In this document: piece after piece, positions 10,946 through 22,723 of the stretch
Numbering within the stretch: position 1 is the stretch's first letter
Layout: every line of letters begins with the position of its first letter
Made by a program: the position numbers and the translations under genes
Notes under the pieces: model-generated
Told to the model about the DNA's origin: nothing
The model's database searches: none
The model's input: only the letters and a program-made list of their open reading frames with translations
Assembly (NCBI GenBank): GCA_010405405.1
Contig: MU004243.1
Span: 181,340-245,339 of the forward strand
Direction: 5' to 3'
Length of the DNA: 64,000 nt
Origin: Microthyrium microscopicum
Lineage: Eukaryota > Ascomycota > Dothideomycetes > Microthyriales > Microthyriaceae

Positions 10946-12081
10946 ATGGCTCTTCCAGGAGCTCCCGCGATCAAAGCCCTGTCAGACAGCGCCAGCTGGG
11001 CTGTCTCTGCTCGACCATATGTTGTTGCTCAACTTCCAACGTTGGCAAACAAGACCTGGGATGCGGCCACGACCTCTCTTAATGCGCTTCATCTTTTATA
11101 TGTCGACACCAATCCATTCGTGCTAGGCCTTGGTTTCTCTATCGCCGCTGGAGCGGTATTTTTCGTCCTCGCTGAGATCAACAAGAATTATTCACAAGTC
11201 GATCGCATGTGGAGCATTCTCCCTGCCTTTTACATTTTACATTTCAATATATGGGCTCGTCAGTCAGGCATTCCGCATGCACGCCTCGACCTTGCGGTTC
11301 TATGGTCTGCTATCTGGAGCGTGCGATTGACGTACAATTTCTGGCGCAAGGGTGGATACACTATTGGCCATGAGGATTATCGCTGGCCTATAATCAAGGA
11401 GCAAATTGGTCCAGTTGCAATGAGTATATTTGATCTTACCTTCATCTCCTTCGGTCAGAGCGTAAGTACACATTATGGGAACACCCGTCGTGCATTTTGC
11501 TAACTTGATCAAGGTTTTGTTGTTCATGGTCGCTTCTCCAGCATACATATTACTCCTTACGTCTCGTATTGAGCCAGAGCTCACTCTTCCCGATATAATT
11601 TTCACGTCTATGATCCTCGTCTCAATAGTCATCGAGACTGTCGCTGATCAGCAACAATGGAGTATGTGTCCATATTACCGATTGCTAGTTATAATCACTA
11701 ATACGTGACGCAGATTACCAAAATGCCAAACACGCCTATCTCAAGTCCGCCAAGTTGCCACACAATAGTCAATATACTCAGGAGGATCTGGACCGCGGCT
11801 TTGTAGTTTCGGGTCTTTGGTCTTGGTCACGTCACCCAAATCTTGCCTGTGAAATGTTCAACTGGATCACTCTCTACCAGTGGGCAGGATTCACTTCCCA
11901 CTCAATACTCAACTGGACCATATTTGGAACCATTGCCTACGTCTTGATCTTCATTGGCAGTGCTCCACTCACGGAACGAATTAGTTCAGGCAAATACCCC
12001 CAATACAAAGAATATCAGCAGCTGGTTGGCAAATTCCTGCCAAGCCTTCTTGGAGGATTCCGCAAGTCCAAGGCCGACTAA
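10946..12081 (+). CDS. DUF1295 integral membrane protein (steroid 5-alpha-reductase-like C-terminus)
   Basis: Three exons, 10946-11461, 11514-11661 and 11714-12081, give 343 aa. Both introns (52 nt each) have GTAAGT/GTATGT donors; the first has a CTAAC branch site. Hydrophobic segments include VLGLGFSIAAGAVFFVLA, VLLFMVASPAYILLL and TIFGTIAYVLIFIGSA, so a polytopic ER-type membrane protein is likely. The C-terminal half has the methyltransferase/reductase-like signature RGFVVSGLWSWSRHPNLACE followed by EYQQLVGKFLP, as in DUF1295 and the steroid 5-alpha-reductase C-terminal family. A reductase acting on a lipid or sterol is possible, but the substrate cannot be told. It converges on the ABC transporter gene with 242 bp between stop codons. 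Confidence 0.85.
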
Positions 12082-12323
12082 TTCTACACATAGTCACAAG
12101 TTTGATCACGATGATCACTGCATATAGCTATCTGAGTCCCAGCTTTGTGTACTTTTTTTGAGGATACTCACTTTTTTTATGTAGCAATTGAGCCGGTAGT
12201 CAACCTTATTCAGGCGCCTTAATTTATGTCAAACCTCTAATCTCAAGCTACTCAGCCCATATCCTTCCAAGTCTGGCCGTGGAATAAGTTTGAGTTACAG
12301 AAGTGTACCAGTGTGAAATTTGC

Positions 12324-15300
12324 CTACCCCTGAGCATCATACAACGCACGAAACGCCGAAGTTCTATCAGACAGCAACTGGTCCGGTGGTCCCTGCTCGA
12401 TGATGTGGCCGTGGTTAAGAACCACAACTCGATCAAAATCAACAATGGTGTCAAGTCTGTGAGCCACTGCCAGGATAGTGTTGTCCTTGAAATCTTCGCG
12501 AATGATCTTCTGCATAGCTTTATCGGTGTCAATATCAACACTACTTTGGTCAGCCTGAAACAGTTCTTGAATAGGAGACGAGATACTCATACTTGCTGGT
12601 AAACTCATCGAGGATCAGTATACGGCTTGGGTTCAACAGAGCTCTTGCTAGACAGAAGAGTTGTCTTCCGCCATGGCTGAGCGCTTCTTCTGAATCTAAA
12701 CAGACATCCAGGCCACCCAAGTCTTGAAATTTTGACCATAAGCCAACTCGCTCGAGAACTTGTTTGAGTCGCTCATCAGGCTCACCGGTCGACATGGCGG
12801 TAATGAGATTCTCTCTCACCGTTCCACGTAGGAAGAATGGCTCTTGTGATAAGGCATTGAGGTTTGCGCGGACTTGATTGATTGAAATGGTGCTGATGTC
12901 CACCCCATCGACCAGTATAGCTCCGGCTCTAGCCTCCATGGTACGAAAAAGGAGACTTAGAAGCGAGCTCTTGCCACTTTTATGATTTAGCTAGTAGTCT
13001 TGACTGATATGCTACCAGTGGATCTTACCTTCCGCTGCGCCCACAGATACCAATCTTTTCGCCTGGGGCGATTGAGAGTGTAATATTGCGCAGAACCGCC
13101 GGAGAATCAGCTTCCGATCCATGACTTGCTGTCACATCTTTGATCTCAATTCCAGCAGACCGTACCCACCCTTCGGGGGCTTGAGGTGCATGATGAGGGT
13201 CTTCAGAAGGTGTCTCTTCGGAGAAAGACCTAATTCTCAAGATAGCTCCGATTGAAGTCTCGAGGCTTGTCCAAAAGTTGACCAGCCATTTCATCGCAGC
13301 CCCAAGTGACATCTACAACATATCAGGGCCTATTGATAGGAGTAGGAGGGACAGAACTTACCACATTGACGAGAGCTAGACCCAAGAGCCCAGGATTGAT
13401 CGAATGTCTTAGCTCAACGGCCAATACAGCCACTATGATTGCCAACACAGAAACTACCAGATCAAGCACCAAAGTCAACCAGCGCTGAATGGTTTTGAGT
13501 ATGAAGAATGGTCGTTGTGATGCTTGTAGAGCAGCAAGATTTTGACGTCGAAAATCTTCCTCCCAGCCGAATCCTCTAATAGTTGCCAGGCCAGCGAGTG
13601 TTTCAATGAAGTGTGTATATAGAGGTGCTTTGGTTTCCAGGTCGAGGAACCGAACTTGTCTCGAGGTGCGGAGATAGAACCTTTGAATGAACCAGAATGC
13701 AATGAGCATGAAAGGAAAGACGGGTATGAGATAGGCTGTAGCGACACCAATCATGATCATCTTGTATAGCACATTGTATGCGTACTCGACAGTATCGATT
13801 AGGTCCAGCGGGAGCTCACCGTCGATGAGACTGAGGTCTTGGCTAAACCTATTCGTCGTTTTCCCTGTATCATTGTTAGCACTTTGCGGCGTTGCGGAAT
13901 CTTGAGTCAAGAACTTGCCTGTGTCTGTGTTGCTGAAAAATTCCATGGTTGCACCCATCAACGCATCGAGCTGTATGTCATGCAGCTTGATCGACGAAGC
14001 TGACATAGGATAGATCAGGACATGCCAGATCCAGAGGCTGGTCAAGGCAATCTCGCCAACAAAAAATCCAGTGTAAACTCCAAGATAGCTTACGGTTTTG
14101 CTGCTATCGGTGTCACTTGCCCAAGCGTTAAGCCACAGAGTTTGTGCAGGAGTGAATCCCATGCAAATTGCTCCCAGTATCGCAAACAGCACCGAGTGCT
14201 TGTAGCCTGCGGTCTTCAAATAGTATTTCCACACTGTACCATCTCCTGTTTGCCTAGAAATATCTTGGGCGGAGGCATCGTTCACCATTACTGGATTGTG
14301 TAGAACAGGAGTAAAGTCGGTATGCTCCATCAGCTGTGCTTGTCGAGAAATGGTTTCCTCATTCAGGGAATCTGTAGCTGGAGTCTCTTGTAGCATGCGG
14401 CGAGCTATTAACTCCTTAGGAAAGGTTGACTGAGGACCCTGATACACAACTTCACCAGTTCCTGCTAAAAGAATGACTGTATCTGAAGCTGGGAGCCGAT
14501 GGACAGCATGAGTCGCTAGAATTACTGTCTGGGACTTATTTCTTAATATCCCATTGAATCCGAACAGACTCTGGAATATGATCTCCTCGGTCATGGGATC
14601 CAGACCACTAAAAATATCGTCCAAAACTACGACTGGCGAGCGAGAATATACTGCTCTTGCTAGGGTCTATTTGGAAGGGTAAGCTTGCAAAGTTCTAAAG
14701 CGGGTATCAGGGAAGTACAGGGACGTACAATTCGCTGCTTTTGGCCACCAGAGAGGGTAATCCCTTGGGAACCTATCAAAGTTTGATCGCCGGCTGTATA
14801 GTTTTTCAGGTCTTCCAGTAAAGCTGTGCCTCTCAGAACTGTAGTATACCATTGACTGTCGTATAATGAGCTCCCAAGTATGTTCTCTTGGATCGTTTTG
14901 TTGACGAGCCATGGCGTTTGAGCGCAATACGCAATGGCTGATGTCGAAGCCACTCTTATAAATCCCTTGTGCGTGATGGTTTCTCCAAGTAAGCTTTGTA
15001 ATAACGTTGATTTACCACTTCCGACCCTGTTTCAATTGTTAGTAGCTTGAACCTTATGACCAACAGGATACTTACGGTCCTATCACCATGGTAAATGATC
15101 CCGGGGTTATGTCAATAGTAAGTCCCCGGAGTACCGCGGTCTGTCTATCCCAACCAACGTGTAATTCGCTCGTGCTGATGAAATTAGAGCCTCCACGTAG
15201 CTCTTGCAGCTCCTGTTCATATGAGTCGACAAAAGCAGCGCTTGTTCTGCTCATAACCAGTCGATCATCTCTCTTGGTCTCCAAAAGTAGAAACTTTTCA

Positions 15301-17195
15301 ATTCTTCGAAGACAACCAAAAGCACTGGCAGTGGCGGGTATTTGTCGGAGAAGTATCTCCAGTCTTTCCATAAAAATGTTGAGAATTGCAAGAGAAGTAA
15401 ACAAGCGGTTGATTCCCAACGTTTTTGAAGAGGTGAAAAGCGCTATGATACCAAACACCGTGTATGTTATCCACCTTGTGCCGCTCAAGCTCAGAGTTTG
15501 AAGCACTGTGAAAAGAGCATAAAACAGTCTATACTTTTTTGCTTGTTGCACTTCTTGAAGTCGTAAGAAGCGAATCTTTTCGTGAATCTTTGGTACAAGG
15601 CCCATGATTTTGATGCCTTTCATAGACGAGATGACGGAGGAAGTGAATCCTACTCTTGCTTCCGTTGCTTCAAGCCACTTCTTCTGCCGTTTGATGTATG
15701 GACCAGATTGTGACGCCGTGAAGAATGACAAAGCAATGGAAAACACTAGTGGGGCGAGAAATCTAGTAAAAGTTAGAGTAAATCAGGTTTTATAATGCGT
15801 ATGAATTCTTACGTGAGTCCAAGCTGTCGATAGAGAAGGCCAAGTGCTACAATAGCCATGACTAGATTTGAGGAGGCTTCATGTATGAGTCCGAAACCTT
15901 TCACTATGTTTTCAACATCTGCGCTCATAAGCGTGAGACTTTCACCTCCAGAGGCTTCCTTCAAATCGAGCTTCAAAGTCTGGTTGTAGATGATGCTAAC
16001 CAAACAGCCGCGAAGCATTGTGACGAATCTGTCTAGCGAATTTGTGTATATCGCCGTGAATACAGCCAAGCTGACATAGACAATTGTATAGCCAAGAATA
16101 ATCAAGTTCCCAAGCTCTTGGGAGTCTTCAGACGAAACAAAGTCGAGAAGCGCGGTCACAAGGAATGGCTGGGCGAATGTCAGAGACATTACTACTAGAT
16201 TCGGAATCACTGGTCGAAGAAACAAACGCGTCAATGACAGTACTATAGTTCTTGGTAGTCGGTAGTTGGTAAAGTCGGATGAGGCTTTCCATTTTCTCTC
16301 AAATCTTTCAAGTGTCTTCTCCGAGGAAAGTTCCTCATCAAGTTGAAAAAGATCATTCAGTGTCAAGACTTTGCGATACCCTGTCTGGTGTTAGATACTA
16401 CAGTGTTTATATATATCGTGGGCCACTAAAATACCTTGAAGAAACAAGGAGTTCAACCACCAAAACACACTACGGTTGAATATTCCACCCGTTTCCTGTG
16501 GCGGACGTTCGGTATCTGGGGCAGAGAAGTATACAGTCTTGCTCTGTGCCTCTAGGAAGAGAAGGCTTGCTTTAGCTGCCATCGCTGCGGCCGAAATGGC
16601 AGTGACGATAGTGTCGACATTCATTTTCACCACTAGATTGTACACAATTAGCCATAAATTCGGATTGGGGTTTGTCATCCGGATTAACAAAGGTTACTTA
16701 CAAGTTCTCATTCGGACAAAATCGAGACCAATAGAGAGAAGAAGATAAACATTCAGCAGCGAGCTTGGTCGAATCGCGCGGGTGTGTTCAAGTTTAGAGA
16801 GTACCAAAATTGCCAATGATTCTAGCAAGGAAACAATTGCTGCTGCGATCGACCATCGAGTTTTTACTGATGACTGAAAGCTCCATATCAGTACAAGGGA
16901 GAAACGTAAAGCAACGAGGAGAAATAAATGCATCTGATAGCTGTCAGTCTAAGTATTCGTGCTGTTTTGGCTTGTCACTGACAGCTTTGACATGATTAAA
17001 GGAGTTTCCAGATATTATTTTTCTTGTTTTTCGAAGTGTGTTAGATCTAACAGTTGATGCCACGATCATCAATACTGCAGGAAGAAGACTGAGAATGCTT
17101 TCTTCGAAAACAAGAGTAAGATCTAGGCCATTGCGACAATGTAGTGAGGTTTTTGGACCAAAGGAATAGTCCTCTACACAAATTGAGCGATTCAT
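12324..17195 (-). CDS. ABCC (MRP-type) multidrug/conjugate transporter, full length
   Basis: Ten exons: 17195-16983, 16933-16702, 16632-16435, 16380-15813, 15762-15076, 15026-14729, 14666-13362, 13312-13029, 12976-12593 and 12543-12324. Phase closes throughout, giving 1462 aa, normal for fungal ABCC pumps. Order: N-terminal TMD0 helices, TMD1, NBD1, TMD2, NBD2. NBD1 has Walker A GPVGSGKST (~632-640), signature LSGGQKQR and Walker B VVVLDD with Asp in place of the catalytic Glu, as usual in ABCC NBD1. NBD2 has Walker A GRSGSGKSS (~1258-1266), an altered signature LSHGGRQ and Walker B ILILDEFTSN. The N-terminus (Cys pair, FGP, TLVFEESILS) matches fungal secondary-metabolite-type ABCC proteins. 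The intron before the last exon uses an acceptor ending CCAAAG; the other candidates break the frame. In-frame ATGs at 17201 and 17210 are alternative starts. Substrate unknown. Confidence 0.9.
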
Positions 17196-17941
17196 ACTCA
17201 TGAAGTCCAAGTGTCAGATTTCCTTCTAAGGCGAAAGCGGCCAGATATCTTCGGTCTAGAAATTCTGGATCTGGGCTCAAGACTGATTTATATCATTTAC
17301 GATGAACAGTAGCTACTGGCTAGCGCAACTAGTAACAATCAATCAAGACAATGGAAGAAGATCCTTTGACTCATAATCTTATCAGATTCAAGGAATGAGG
17401 ACTAGCTGCTAATGCAGCCTGGCGATCGACTCTTTGTAGCCAATTGTGGTTCGTAAACGCATCAAGGCTGCGGGGGTAGGCAGGCCTTAGGGCACTACTA
17501 CTAGGGAGTCCCCATGTTGCCTGGAAGGAAAGTAATGGCTCGGCGATATCGCAAGCATAAGACATTCGGTCTAAACTGACTAGTGCAAAGCCGAAGAGCT
17601 TAAAGCGGGATACAAGCTTATGCTTCAAATGGATACGGTGTGTGGGGTGTCAACTTGTCAAGTCTCTATATGGTTGCTTTGCGGCTCAAATATAGAAGCA
17701 GTAGTTTCGAGTACCTACCTAGGTAGGTAGGTATTTAGCTGTCAAACAGAGATAAATCATTGGAATGGAAATGCTGGGAAATTCACATAGCGTACAAAGT
17801 AGAATTGAAAACTCCATATACCTGTTCAATGATACAAGTGATAATGTTATTCCTAAAAAGGGCTCTGTAATGCTCTGAAATTACGAGTAGTAATCTTACA
17901 GCGAGTAATTGAAATTGGTATTTTCTACTATTGAAGTTCTT
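17196..17941. other. intergenic: ABCC promoter and 3' flank of the secreted protein gene
   Basis: No coding signal. A 16-bp perfect palindrome ACCTACCTAGGTAGGT lies at 17713-17728, extended by extra TAGG units. The same CCTAGGTAGG word recurs elsewhere in this window (e.g. ~54665). Confidence 0.55.
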
Positions 17942-19340
17942 CTATTGTTTGTTGTCTGGCCTCTTGAAAGCAAAAACGTAGCCCATAAGTGCCATCTCCT
18001 CTGCTTCACCTCCGCCATGTCCAGCATGCACGCGGCTATGTATCGTTAGTATATTGGAACAAGAAAGCAAGCTTCATATAAGAAGTGTACACCAAAAATT
18101 GAGTTCAAAGACCTCTTTGAACTCATCCTTGGCAGTACAGTGGGTATGGCTCCGGGAGGTTTGATGAAAGTAAAGGTTCACTTACGGTGGATGCATATCC
18201 AAATCGAAAGAAGCCTCAATCTCAATACTATCGCCCTTCTTAACCTCAATAGGATCGTTGCATTCATGCATACCCGACAGAGCCGGATACTCTTTACCAT
18301 CATGAGTCTTAAACATGCCCTGGGCACCGTATTGTGCTTTGGAATCGCATGCGAGCTTGCCATTGACCTTTAGAAGCATACCAGTTCCTCCATCGTGCAT
18401 GTGTCCACGGCGCTGGATCATGTATCCGTCCTTGAGGATGGTGATTTGCTTGCTCTTCATCTCAAACGCCTTCTTGCCAGCGGGCGCAGAAAGGAACGGA
18501 TTTGGGATATCGTCGCATTGGTTGACGGACATGATTCCGACGGAGGTGTCCATGATATCTTTGGTGTCACCTGGGAGGTAGTCGACTTCGGTGACGTGGT
18601 AGATTACCTTGGGTTTTTTGGAGTAGTTGACGAGTTCTGCGGAGAGCATGACTTTGGAGTTTTTGCCTAGGAAGTATCCGCTATTGAATGTTCCGTCGGG
18701 CGAGGTGAAGAGTGCTGGTTGAGTGCCATCTGCTGCACTACCACCGAAGTAAGATCCGGGGATTTTAATGTTGTATTTTGGCTTGGCTGGATCTATCTTT
18801 CCACATTGGAAAAGAAGATCATTCATTTTGCCAATGTCGAAGAGTTGGACGTGGTGGTTGTAAACATCATTGCCAACGGTAGCGTATGTGCCGTCTTCAT
18901 ATTGAAGACTTGAGTTGGTTCGTAGAATGTAAGAGTCCTGGGGAAATCCTAGCAATGATGCCATGAAGGAGTTGCTGTTGGGATCCGATCTAAAGCCCTT
19001 TGCTTTCGCTGCCTACAAGGCCTTTAGCAAGTTACATTTTTAAAGTAGGTGGTGAGTCAAACCTCATCAGCAGGAAGCAAGTTGAGAGGTCCATGAAATA
19101 TCCTTATGTTTTTGACGCCTGGTCTTTTCATGGTTGATGTTCCATCTACGATCTTGAACGGCTTCATTTGCGTGGTCAACAGACCAGCGGCACCAGAAAT
19201 AAGACCTCCAATGTCTTGTCTCTTTTCTACCTCTTAGTTAGAATGATGAACATACTTTTGAGGCCAGTGATATGCGACTTACGAATGGTAGCTGCTTGGG
19301 CCGCCAATGGCGCGCCCAGAATGAGTGACTGCACCTTCAT
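17942..19340 (-). CDS. secreted His-rich protein, SURNod19-like / PHM-like fold (tentative)
   Basis: Four exons, 19340-19283, 19226-19063, 19012-18186 and 18035-17942, give 380 aa. A signal peptide opens the protein (MKVQSLILGAPLAAQAATI) and is followed by QKRQ, possibly a Kex2-type site. The body has no membrane segment and few Cys. Three His clusters stand out: YNHHVQLF (127-128), GHMHDGG (277-283) and MHPPRVHAGHGG (347-356). The spacing of an HH motif followed by an H-x-H-D-G-G motif recalls the stress-up-regulated Nod19 family and, more remotely, copper monooxygenases of the PHM type. The SURNod19 call and metal binding are inference. A TATA-like stretch (TATATTATAA, 19421-19430) lies ~80 bp upstream of the ATG. 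The acceptor of intron 1 at 19227 was chosen because the nearer AG gives a stop. Confidence 0.72.
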
Positions 19341-21523
19341 GTTGACAGGACTGGCTAAAAAAAGTCGACAGAGATTGGTGTTGGATTTGACAAAGTAACC
19401 CGACTTCAATGCTTCCAAGATATATTATAAGTGCCCCTACCGGCGCAAAATTTCGACCGTTAACCATAATTATTAGCCCGCAGACTTGTGCCCACGGACT
19501 AATGACATTTGGCCTACAACAAAAGTTCCTCAAATCCGGGGATTATGATTTGGGTCAGCTAAATTGATTGGAAGAACGGCTACATAGAGTCTATATAGAA
19601 CCCCAGTATGATTGTTAAAGTCAAAATATCCTAGGGGCATGTGATATGAGGGCAAAGTGGCTTGAAGATACAGTTTGCTACCATCTGCAAGGCTATATGC
19701 AAACCATAGAGCCGAGCGTGGAGAGTACATTCAAGCTGTCAAAGGGTGCATTGTGGGGCTATAGTGCTAGGAGACTGTGAAGCCTGTCAGACATTGATTG
19801 ACTGTTATATAACTTACTTCAATAGCATTTCAGTCTGGTTAGTCAGTAAGTTGTGGTGTGTAATCCTCAATTCTAAACGTCTGCTCTTATAAGCTAGCCG
19901 GTGTACCAAAGCCCTGGAACTTGGATTCATAGCCATTTGTAAAGTTGTCTTTTAGTATTTTTTCACTTCTCGGTTTAGACCGGGGAAGTGATATGGTAGA
20001 GGGAACGATATGAAGCCTGTCCAGGGGATGTTGGAGTGTTCATTTTCCTCTCTAGGAGAGCTCCCTGTCTTTGTTTGGTCCGTGGACAACTTACATTTAA
20101 TCTGGTAGACATTTTCGTCAGTAAGGGCGACGTCCTATCGGATAGCGATGCTGTACTTTCCTACCTACAAGACAAACGTGACCAATGGTCTACTCATCCT
20201 CACAGCTATCGAGACATTCTGCACTTGTAGACTATTGTTGCTTCCGCATCGGCTTAGGAGAATTTCTCTATCTCTCCGTATTGCAAGCCTCCATGAAGAG
20301 TTCACAGCTGTTCTTGAAGTCCAGTTCTATCCTTGAACGTGATATTGTGTATTAGGCGTCGAAGTCAAAAGAGATCATGTCCCAAAAAAAAACCGAAAGA
20401 AAATTGGAGATAAAATGACTGCGAGTCAATGGGCTGAATCTTTCAAACAGCAAGGCTGATACACCACCGTCAGTTTAACAGTTATAGAACATGAGAATCC
20501 AGATTGCAGGCAGTCTGCAGGAAATCATGGCTCGACTAGTTGTGGGGATTGTCGATCTCCAATAATGTGTGGTTGAAAGGGGACATTTGATGATGGCGTG
20601 GCTGATGTAGATCGTGAACTCTGAAATCCAAACTGTTACACTGCAGATCGTGCTGTCAATACCTCGTGGAAAATGAAGGGTCCAGTCCAGACCCAGGGTA
20701 GGTACCGTAGAATACTAGCTTAAATTGTAGAAGAAAGGGACATTATTGAATTAAAAATGATTAGCGGTATCGTTGTGTTGAGAATATCGCTGCATGAGAA
20801 AAATGTTGGAGTTCAATCACGCAAGAATGGCGAGTTCAGAAGACTCAAAATAATGGTAGGAAATATCTCTCATGTAAATTTCCACAACAACACAAGTCCT
20901 CAGACCTCAAGGGGTGATACGCCTTGTCTACCAGGATTCTCAATGAGACTCTGGGCCAGTACTATTATACATGAAAGTTGAAGGTGATAATACAAACTAT
21001 CGCATCACCTTCGACCTTTTTCGAAACGGCGCAATATCCGTCATTAGACAAGAACAAATGGGGTATCACCCTGTTTACCAGGAGAAGAAAAACAAATCAA
21101 CAACAGCAAAATATAACAACAACGCTCGCTAAATAAACGTGTATGATGGGGGTTGGGAAACCAGTTCCGCAGGCACCCCGAAACGACTGTAGAGAAAATA
21201 AGCAATGAAGCTCTCCTCGGATCCGATTCGTATGTTTGGGCTCTGATAAGCCAGCTTCGAAAAGCCTTGAATAAGTCATGCGCTGGTTGCCGTGGTTCTT
21301 GATCTACAAGAAAAAGGCTGCCATACGTGCGACTTTTGTTAAGGCTCAGCTCCGGGGGGAGGAGAAACAAGGAAATAAATCAACTCGTTTTTTGTGTTGC
21401 TCTGCCGTATTTTATATATGGGCTATCAGAGTTTCCAGTGAAATATTGGACATGCCATGGAAGACGAATGTCATCCGTAGATTGTACGCAGAAAGAAATC
21501 CTTGAAATAATGGAATGTGACAC
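19341..21523. other. 2.2-kb gene-free interval
   Basis: Apart from the TATA-like promoter of the secreted protein gene at its left end, I see no coding signal, tRNA or clear repeat. Open frames are below ~110 codons and show no domain. Confidence 0.55.
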
Positions 21524-22723
21524 TCAACCGATCGCGCCGACCAGCCAGGGTGGAATTTGGACAGCGAGTTCAGCTACGTGGAAGGGAGTGCTGGGTGAGC
21601 TGTGAACAATTCTCGCGCCAGGAGTACATGACCTAGAGAAGAGTGGTGCTCGAATAACTGTCTCTGCTCGCTGTCTTAGTACAGGGGGTGGTGTAAGTGG
21701 AGAGTGGGAGGAAGATTCCACAGGCGAGAGGTTGATGGCAAGTGATTCTGGCTGATCGCCATCGGACACTATCTGAATATGCTGAGAATCATCACGATCA
21801 AGGTATTGATCGAAGTTGGTGAAATAAGAGAACTCTTCCATTGGGCTGGCCTTGGGCATCCGTGAAGGAGGAGTCGGTGGTGGGGAGCTCGAGGGGGGAT
21901 CATACGTCTCTGAGCTCGCATAGCCACTTGCATCACTCCAACGGCTTGGCTTTTGTCTAGGAGTGTGTTCAAGATCAGCAAAGAATGAGTCTGGAGACAT
22001 CAATGTCGGGTCCATATCGTAAGCTGGTGGAGTAGTAATTGTAAGAGACTCTCGTCGAGATTGAGTGGCACAACTCCAGTCCGAGAACCGACTTTCGAAG
22101 CTAGGACGCTGGCTATGTTGTGTGGCGCTGGATACCAAAACGGGTTCTTCATCCATAATCTTGGCTGGTGTTGGTGGCATCCTGGGAATGTTGGACACTA
22201 GACGGGTTTGGGTGAATTGGAACAATCCGTCTGCGTAGCTCTTCAGAGAACGTGTCGACACTTGACGCTTGGTAGGCGATACTGGAGATATTGGAAGTGA
22301 CTTGAAAATGATGTCAGCTGGAGGGCTCGGTACAGGCTCATATCCAGATCCGTTGAATTGAGCATTCCGTATTGGCCACTCGGTATATTCGGCTTCCGAC
22401 ACTGACAGTGCAGGTATTCTGATATCGTTCAACGGCGAAGGTTTGATTGTGCTGGTGGAAGGGAAAGCTAATGGGTCGACGTTATCTTTTGGAGACCATG
22501 ATGGAGTATCAACCGAGCATAATCTCCTCCTTCTAGCAGTGGCTCTTTCAGCTGCAGAGAAAAGCATATCAGCTTCCTCTTTGTTTAATGTAGCTAGGCC
22601 CACTGGTAGAGAGTTGCTTCGTTCGCGGCTGACATGCGGTCGTGATGGAGCCAGATATGTAGACCGGTATTGTCCTTGTGGCAAGGCTGGAATATCGAAA
22701 TTAAAACCAGAGAAATCCGACAT
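21524..22723 (-). CDS. uncharacterised Ser/Pro-rich disordered protein
   Basis: A single-exon gene of 399 aa, not recognised. It begins MSDFSGFNFDIPALPQGQYR and is rich in Ser, Pro and Thr throughout, with many SP/TP sites (SPVSPTKR, PPSSSPPPTPPSR) and a basic RRRR patch near residue 60 (AERATARRRRLC). No globular domain, signal peptide or membrane helix is visible. The C-terminus FHVAELAVQIPPWLVGAIG is hydrophobic and looks like a conserved short motif rather than disordered tail. The coding frame is uninterrupted for 1.2 kb and starts right after a typical fungal CT-rich leader, so I take it as real. A nuclear or signalling phosphoprotein is a guess only. Confidence 0.75.
   Translation of the reverse strand: MSDFSGFNFDIPALPQGQYRSTYLAPSRPHVSRERSNSLPVGLATLNKEEADMLFSAAERATARRRRLCSVDTPSWSPKDNVDPLAFPSTSTIKPSPLNDIRIPALSVSEAEYTEWPIRNAQFNGSGYEPVPSPPADIIFKSLPISPVSPTKRQVSTRSLKSYADGLFQFTQTRLVSNIPRMPPTPAKIMDEEPVLVSSATQHSQRPSFESRFSDWSCATQSRRESLTITTPPAYDMDPTLMSPDSFFADLEHTPRQKPSRWSDASGYASSETYDPPSSSPPPTPPSRMPKASPMEEFSYFTNFDQYLDRDDSQHIQIVSDGDQPESLAINLSPVESSSHSPLTPPPVLRQRAETVIRAPLFSRSCTPGARIVHSSPSTPFHVAELAVQIPPWLVGAIG

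Noticed and set aside
10946-19340. Secondary-metabolite cluster around the ABCC transporter
   Set aside because: No polyketide synthase, NRPS, terpene synthase or pathway-specific regulator nearby. The neighbours are TOP3, a DUF1295 protein and a secreted protein.
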